The translations under genes were made by a program, and so were the position numbers. This document shows positions 6,771 through 10,162 of a stretch of DNA of 10,162 nt, one piece after another. The notes under the pieces are model-generated. The model was given only the letters and a program-made list of their open reading frames with translations. It was not told the DNA's origin and ran no database searches. Every line of letters starts with the position of its first letter. The first letter of the stretch is position 1. The stretch comes from Bacteroidota bacterium (GTDB lineage: Bacteria; Bacteroidota; Bacteroidia; Bacteroidales; PUMT01): contig PWPZ01000228.1 in NCBI GenBank assembly GCA_003556985.1, positions 1 through 10,162 of the forward strand, read 5' to 3'.

Positions 6771-7646
6771 ATGAAAAAGGAATCGAAAGCGGTAAAAAGG
6801 CGGCTGACGAGCTCTTATTTTGTCTCGATAATCAGCATATCGCTGTTGCTTTTCATTGTTGGCCTGATGGGACTTTTAATCCTGAATGCCAGAAATCTTT
6901 CAGAATATGTGAAGGAAAATATAGGTTTCTCTATCATCCTTAATGAAGATATAAGAGAGGTTGATATCATACGTATACAAAAAAATCTGGATGCTACCGA
7001 GTACGTAAAATCAACAAGATATATAACCAGAGAAAAGGCAGCAAGTGAGCTTGAAGAAATGCTTGGGGAGGATTTCATAAATTTTCTTGGATATAATCCA
7101 CTTCTGCCCACAATAGAAGTAAATCTTTATGCAGCATATGCAAATCCCGACAGTATTCAGATCATTGAGAATGATATCGGGAAATTTTCTCATGTAGAGG
7201 AGGTATATTATCAGAAATCACTCGTTCATCTGGTAAATGAAAACATTCGAAAAATAAGCATATTTTTGGTGGCATTCAGTTTTTTGCTTTTCCTTGTCAG
7301 CGTATCAGTCATTAACAATACCATTCGGTTATCTGTATATGCCAAAAGATTTATTATAAAAACAATGCAACTGGTCGGAGCCACGAATTCATTTATCAGG
7401 AAGCCCTTTCTTCTCAGGAGTGCTGTTCACGGACTTTATGCCGCACTATTTGCCAATATTCTGATGCTGGGAGTGATTTATATGGCCCAGAAAGAATTTG
7501 CAGAATTTTTCGGTTTTCAGGATATTGAAACCATAGGTTTATTATTTTTGGCAATTATATTGCTGGGGATAATTATTAATTGGATATCAACGTTTTTTGC
7601 AGTAAGCAGGTTTCTGAGATTAAGACCGGACGATCTGTATTACTGA
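6771..7646 (+). CDS. ftsX: Cell division permease-like protein FtsX
   Basis: The 291-residue inner-membrane protein has the FtsX layout. It starts with a short basic cytosolic N-terminus (MKKESKAVKRRL), followed by TM1 at about 17-39. A periplasmic domain of about 120 residues follows, with IILNEDIREVDIIRIQKNLD and YITREKAASELEEMLGEDF. TM2 is at about 162-182, TM3 at about 219-239 and TM4 at about 254-279. The conserved cytosolic loop NTIRLSVYAKRFIIKTMQLVGATNSFIRKPF, between TM2 and TM3, is the family signature. FtsX pairs with the ATPase FtsE and regulates peptidoglycan hydrolases at the septum. No ftsE is in this window, so the partner must be encoded elsewhere. It is the first gene of the ftsX-DUF3098-uppP-truB-queA run, with 39 bp to the next gene. 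No convincing promoter was found in the 160 bp upstream. Confidence 0.93.
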   Translation: MKKESKAVKRRLTSSYFVSIISISLLLFIVGLMGLLILNARNLSEYVKENIGFSIILNEDIREVDIIRIQKNLDATEYVKSTRYITREKAASELEEMLGEDFINFLGYNPLLPTIEVNLYAAYANPDSIQIIENDIGKFSHVEEVYYQKSLVHLVNENIRKISIFLVAFSFLLFLVSVSVINNTIRLSVYAKRFIIKTMQLVGATNSFIRKPFLLRSAVHGLYAALFANILMLGVIYMAQKEFAEFFGFQDIETIGLLFLAIILLGIIINWISTFFAVSRFLRLRPDDLYY

Positions 7647-7685
7647 TAAATATATATTTAAACAGCAAATAAATTATTTAAAATT

Positions 7686-7952
7686 GTGGCGAAAAAAAAG
7701 AAGGAGTTACCCAAATCATTAGATTTTCCCTTTACACGGGAAAATTACAAGCTGCTGATAATAGGAATTGCTATAATAATAATTGGTTTTTTATTAATGG
7801 TTGGCGGCGGCTCGGACGATCCTAATGTGTTCGATCCCGGAATATTCAGTTTCCGCAGAATAACACTGGCTCCCATGGTTTCATTATTCGGCTTTATATT
7901 CATAATTTATGCCATAATGAAGAAACCATCTGAAACAACAAAGGAGAAGTAA
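7686..7952 (+). CDS. DUF3098 family small membrane protein
   Basis: This 88-residue protein starts at GTG: the reading frame GTG GCG AAA AAA gives MAKKKKELPK, and no in-frame ATG lies nearby. A lysine-rich N-terminus is followed by TM1 at about 21-40 (YKLLIIGIAIIIIGFLLMVG). The conserved loop GGGSDDPNVFDPGIFSFRR and TM2 at about 61-79 come next, then a short charged tail. The loop motif FDPGIFSFRRITLAP is what I know as characteristic of DUF3098, a Bacteroidota family of unknown function. The positive N-terminus and lysine-rich tail suggest both ends are cytosolic, with the Gly/Asp loop outside. Its place between ftsX and uppP suggests a link with envelope growth or division, but that is inference. 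Confidence 0.88.
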   Translation: MAKKKKELPKSLDFPFTRENYKLLIIGIAIIIIGFLLMVGGGSDDPNVFDPGIFSFRRITLAPMVSLFGFIFIIYAIMKKPSETTKEK

Positions 7953-8074
7953 ATACAGGTTCACAATCCTTTCCCCGGACATATTTGAATAATCCGCTTT
8001 TATTGCCTTATCTTATTTAAAGGCCCTCCAGGAAAAATCATCAGGCCGTGAATAAAAGTATTTATAATTATGCG

Positions 8075-8093
8075 GATTCCTTAAAAGGGAATC
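8075..8093. other. Hairpin in the gap between DUF3098 and uppP
   Basis: GATTCC, seven bases (TTAAAAG), then GGAATC form a 6-bp perfect stem. No T-run follows on either strand, so it is not a standard intrinsic terminator. It sits about 60 bases before the uppP -7-like element. Its role, if any, is unknown. Confidence 0.35.
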
Positions 8094-8143
8094 TTACGGA
8101 AAAATATTCGGCAGGGAAAAAATAAGAAGAACATAAACAGATT

Positions 8144-8151
8144 TATTTTTG
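8144..8151 (+). promoter_or_regulatory. Possible -7 element for uppP
   Basis: TATTTTTG matches TAnnTTTG fully and lies only 5 bases before the uppP ATG at 8157. If used, the transcript would start at or next to the start codon (leaderless). No TTTG is seen at the -33 position, so it may be a chance match in an A/T-rich region. Confidence 0.35.
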
Positions 8152-8156
8152 CATTG

Positions 8157-8939
8157 ATGAACTGGATTGAAGCATTATTACTCGGCCTTTTGCAGGGCCT
8201 GACAGAATTTCTGCCCGTCAGCAGCAGCGGGCATCTTGAACTTGGCCATGCAGCCCTTGGTATCCAGACAGAGGAAACCCTCACTTTCGCCATCACTGTT
8301 CACGCAGCAACTGTTTTAAGCATCATCGTAGTGTTTTTCAAAGATATTCGCGAATTGTTGTCTGGTGCATTGAAACTGGAATGGAACGAATCTACGAGCT
8401 ATTCGGCCAAGATCCTGGTTTCCATGATACCTGTCGGTATAGTTGGCGTGTTTTTTATGAGTGAGGTAGAAAGCGTATATGATGGTAACATCGTGTTAGT
8501 GGGAAGTATGCTTTTGGTTACCGCAAGCTTGTTGCTTCTCACCTATCTTGCAAAATCACGAAACAAGGATGTGACTTTCCGCGACGCATTTCTAATCGGA
8601 ATAGCACAGGCCTTTGCAGTCCTTCCGGGCATATCCCGGTCCGGCGCCACTATTGCCACAGGATTACTGCTTGGTGTTAAAAAGGAGCTGGTAACAAGAT
8701 TTTCTTTTCTTATGGTGCTGATCCCTATAATTGGTGCAACATTTTTCGATATTATCAGGTCTAATGAACCGGATGCCGTAACCGTTGGATTTATCCCACT
8801 GCTGGTTGGATTTATTGCAGCCTTTCTTTCAGGACTTTTTGCCTGCAGGGTTATGCTCGAGGTGGTTAAAAGAGGAAAGTTGATTTATTTTGCCATATAT
8901 TGTATCTTTGTGGGCTCAATTGCAATATTCCTGGGATAA
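8157..8939 (+). CDS. uppP: Undecaprenyl-diphosphatase (UppP/BacA)
   Basis: The product is 260 residues from the ATG at 8157. A TTG codon immediately before could add one residue, but MNWIEALLLGLLQGLTEFLP is the normal family start. This integral membrane enzyme dephosphorylates undecaprenyl pyrophosphate, recycling the lipid carrier for peptidoglycan and surface polysaccharides; its activity confers bacitracin tolerance. Motif 1, QGLTEFLPVSSSGH, runs from 13 to 26 with Q13 and E17 as the (E/Q)xxxE pair and H26. Motif 2, PGISRSGAT, is at 157-165 with R161. Hydrophobic segments run through the whole length, including about 44-61, 86-102, 112-132, 183-200, 211-230 and 242-259. truB follows after 9 bases, so the two are almost certainly cotranscribed. 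Confidence 0.96.
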   Translation: MNWIEALLLGLLQGLTEFLPVSSSGHLELGHAALGIQTEETLTFAITVHAATVLSIIVVFFKDIRELLSGALKLEWNESTSYSAKILVSMIPVGIVGVFFMSEVESVYDGNIVLVGSMLLVTASLLLLTYLAKSRNKDVTFRDAFLIGIAQAFAVLPGISRSGATIATGLLLGVKKELVTRFSFLMVLIPIIGATFFDIIRSNEPDAVTVGFIPLLVGFIAAFLSGLFACRVMLEVVKRGKLIYFAIYCIFVGSIAIFLG

Positions 8940-8948
8940 ATTTTTCAG

Positions 8949-9647
8949 ATGCCAAGTACGGAAACTCACGCCAACCTGTTACAAGGCGGCATAGTTCTTA
9001 TAAACAAGCCTTACGGATGGACCTCTTTCGATGCCGTAAACAAGGTTCGTCATATTTTAAGAAGACATTTTGGTGTCCGTAAAATAAAAGTTGGTCACGC
9101 AGGAACACTTGATCCCCTGGCCACAGGACTGGTAATAATTTGCACGGGAAAAATGACGAAAGAAATACATCATTATCAGTCGCTCGAAAAAGAGTATATC
9201 GCCACGTTTGAGCTTGGCAAAACAACACCATCATTCGATCTTGAAACCGAGGTTGACTATGTCTATGATACGTCCCATATTACTTCCGAACTTATCGAAA
9301 AATCGCTTGCAAAATTCACCGGTGAAATTGATCAGATCCCCCCCCTTTTTTCAGCTAAATTCATTGATGGCAAGAGGGCTTACAAGCATGCAAGAAAAGG
9401 CGATGACATCCAGCTTCCGGCTTCCCGCGTCAATATAAGGAAAATTGACCTGGTGAAATTTGACCTGCCTGAATTGGTTTTGCAAATCGCCTGCAGCAAA
9501 GGCACTTATATAAGATCCCTGGCACGCGATATAGGTGAGGATCTTGGAAGCGGGGCGTACATGTCGGCCTTGAAACGCACAAGGATAGGTGAGTTTGAAC
9601 TTTCCAAAGCAATCTCTCCCGGTGAATTCGAAAAAATGTTCGCATAA
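8949..9647 (+). CDS. truB: tRNA pseudouridine(55) synthase TruB
   Basis: The 232-residue enzyme isomerises U55 to pseudouridine in the T loop of tRNAs. It has the expected opening GGIVLINKPYGWTSFDAVNKVR at about 13-34. The catalytic motif VGHAGTLDPLATGL has the nucleophilic aspartate at D55, and KEYIATFELG carries the conserved tyrosine. PPLFSAKFIDGKRAYKHARKG and CSKGTYIRSLARDIGEDLG complete the core. The protein ends soon after the core (KRTRIGEFELSKAISPGEFE), so it lacks the C-terminal PUA-type extension of longer TruB proteins such as that of E. coli. It sits between uppP (9-base gap) and queA (66-base gap) on the same strand. Confidence 0.96.
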   Translation: MPSTETHANLLQGGIVLINKPYGWTSFDAVNKVRHILRRHFGVRKIKVGHAGTLDPLATGLVIICTGKMTKEIHHYQSLEKEYIATFELGKTTPSFDLETEVDYVYDTSHITSELIEKSLAKFTGEIDQIPPLFSAKFIDGKRAYKHARKGDDIQLPASRVNIRKIDLVKFDLPELVLQIACSKGTYIRSLARDIGEDLGSGAYMSALKRTRIGEFELSKAISPGEFEKMFA

Positions 9648-9662
9648 ATCAAACAAAAGTGT

Positions 9663-9687
9663 CGTTATAACGTATAAGAGGCACCTC
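9663..9687. other. Two small palindromes between truB and queA
   Basis: CGTTATAACG at 9663-9672 is a perfect 10-base palindrome. GAGG-CA-CCTC at 9678-9687 is a second small inverted repeat, with partly matching AT flanks. Together they occupy the 66-base gap between the two genes. There is no T-run, so termination is unlikely. They could be an operator or mRNA processing site, or chance. Confidence 0.3.
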
Positions 9688-9713
9688 ATAAAAGATTAAG
9701 TTAAAAATATATC

Positions 9714-10162
9714 ATGGAAAGAATGAAACTCTCACGCTATAAGTATAATTTACCGGAAAACCTGATTGCCAAACATCCCACAGAAAACCGGGATGAATCA
9801 AGGTTGATGGTTCTTTATCGTGAAACCGGAAAAATTGAACACAAGATATTTAAAGACATCATCGACTATTTTGGCGAAAACGATGTGATGGTTTTTAACA
9901 ACACCAAGGTTTTTCCTGCCAGGCTGGTGGGCAATAAAGAAAAAACAGGTGCTGAAATAGAAGTTTTTCTTCTGCGGGAACTGAACAGGGAGCAACGACT
10001 GTGGGATGTTCTGGTCGATCCTGCCAGAAAGATAAGAATCGGCAATAAATTATACTTTGGCGAAAATGACATGCTTGTTGCCGAGGTGATCGATAATACC
10101 ACCTCAAGGGGAAGAACGCTGCGTTTTCTTTACGACGGGCCCTACGAGGAATTTAAAGAAAA
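9714..10162 (+). CDS. queA: S-adenosylmethionine:tRNA ribosyltransferase-isomerase QueA, N-terminal part (cut by window edge)
   Basis: This is an open frame of 149 codons running off the right end, a little under half of the usual 340-350 residue protein. QueA transfers and isomerises the ribosyl part of S-adenosylmethionine onto 7-aminomethyl-7-deazaguanine in tRNA, giving epoxyqueuosine at the wobble position. Seen motifs include MKLSRYKYNLPENLIAKHP, NRDESRLMVLYRETGKIEH, MVFNNTKVFPARLVGNKEKTG, WDVLVDPARKIRIGN and TTSRGRTLRFLYDGPYEEF. Where most relatives I recall read NDT, this one reads NNT; I do not know whether that matters. Two starts are possible: ATG at 9714 (MERMKLS) or ATG at 9723 (MKLS). 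The second is the more typical family N-terminus. It follows truB by 66 bases. Confidence 0.94.
   Translation, partial: MERMKLSRYKYNLPENLIAKHPTENRDESRLMVLYRETGKIEHKIFKDIIDYFGENDVMVFNNTKVFPARLVGNKEKTGAEIEVFLLRELNREQRLWDVLVDPARKIRIGNKLYFGENDMLVAEVIDNTTSRGRTLRFLYDGPYEEFKE

Overview
The window looks like a piece of chromosome from a member of the Bacteroidota, probably near the Bacteroidales/Marinilabiliales. The evidence is a PorZ-like type IX secretion protein with a C-terminal sorting domain, a DUF3098 membrane protein, a bacterial GH3-family gene, Bacteroidota-style RecO and QueA sequences, A/T-rich starts with almost no Shine-Dalgarno sites, and promoter-like TAnnTTTG elements. It is mostly conserved core genome. 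I see no phage, transposase, CRISPR, rRNA or tRNA gene.

The left half (1-5125) is transcribed leftward. Read in transcription order it holds a tandem-domain universal stress protein (4289-5125) with its own promoter and a good intrinsic terminator, then a short array of 38-bp repeats. Next come rdgB (nucleotide-pool cleansing), porZ (type IX secretion, surface), recO (recombinational repair; its start lies one base after the porZ stop) and a GH3-family gene cut by the window edge. rdgB, porZ and recO form a tight likely operon; the GH3 gene follows after 88 bp.

The middle (5126-5590) is a divergent intergenic region. It carries the usp promoter on one side, the ilvE promoter on the other, and between them a G/C-rich hairpin-bearing block of unknown nature.

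The right half (5591-10162) is transcribed rightward: ilvE (branched-chain aminotransferase), ftsX (divisome/ABC-type membrane protein), a DUF3098 two-helix membrane protein, uppP (undecaprenyl-pyrophosphate phosphatase), truB (tRNA pseudouridine-55 synthase) and the first half of queA (queuosine biosynthesis). From memory, ftsX-DUF3098-uppP-truB-queA is a recurrent Bacteroidota gene order that joins envelope growth and division with tRNA modification.

No clearly new system is visible. The most unusual local structure is the 38-bp tandem repeat upstream of rdgB, whose last copy includes the rdgB start codon and first codons. The second is the G/C-rich block between usp and ilvE. The DUF3098 gene and the GH3-family gene are the least understood proteins here.
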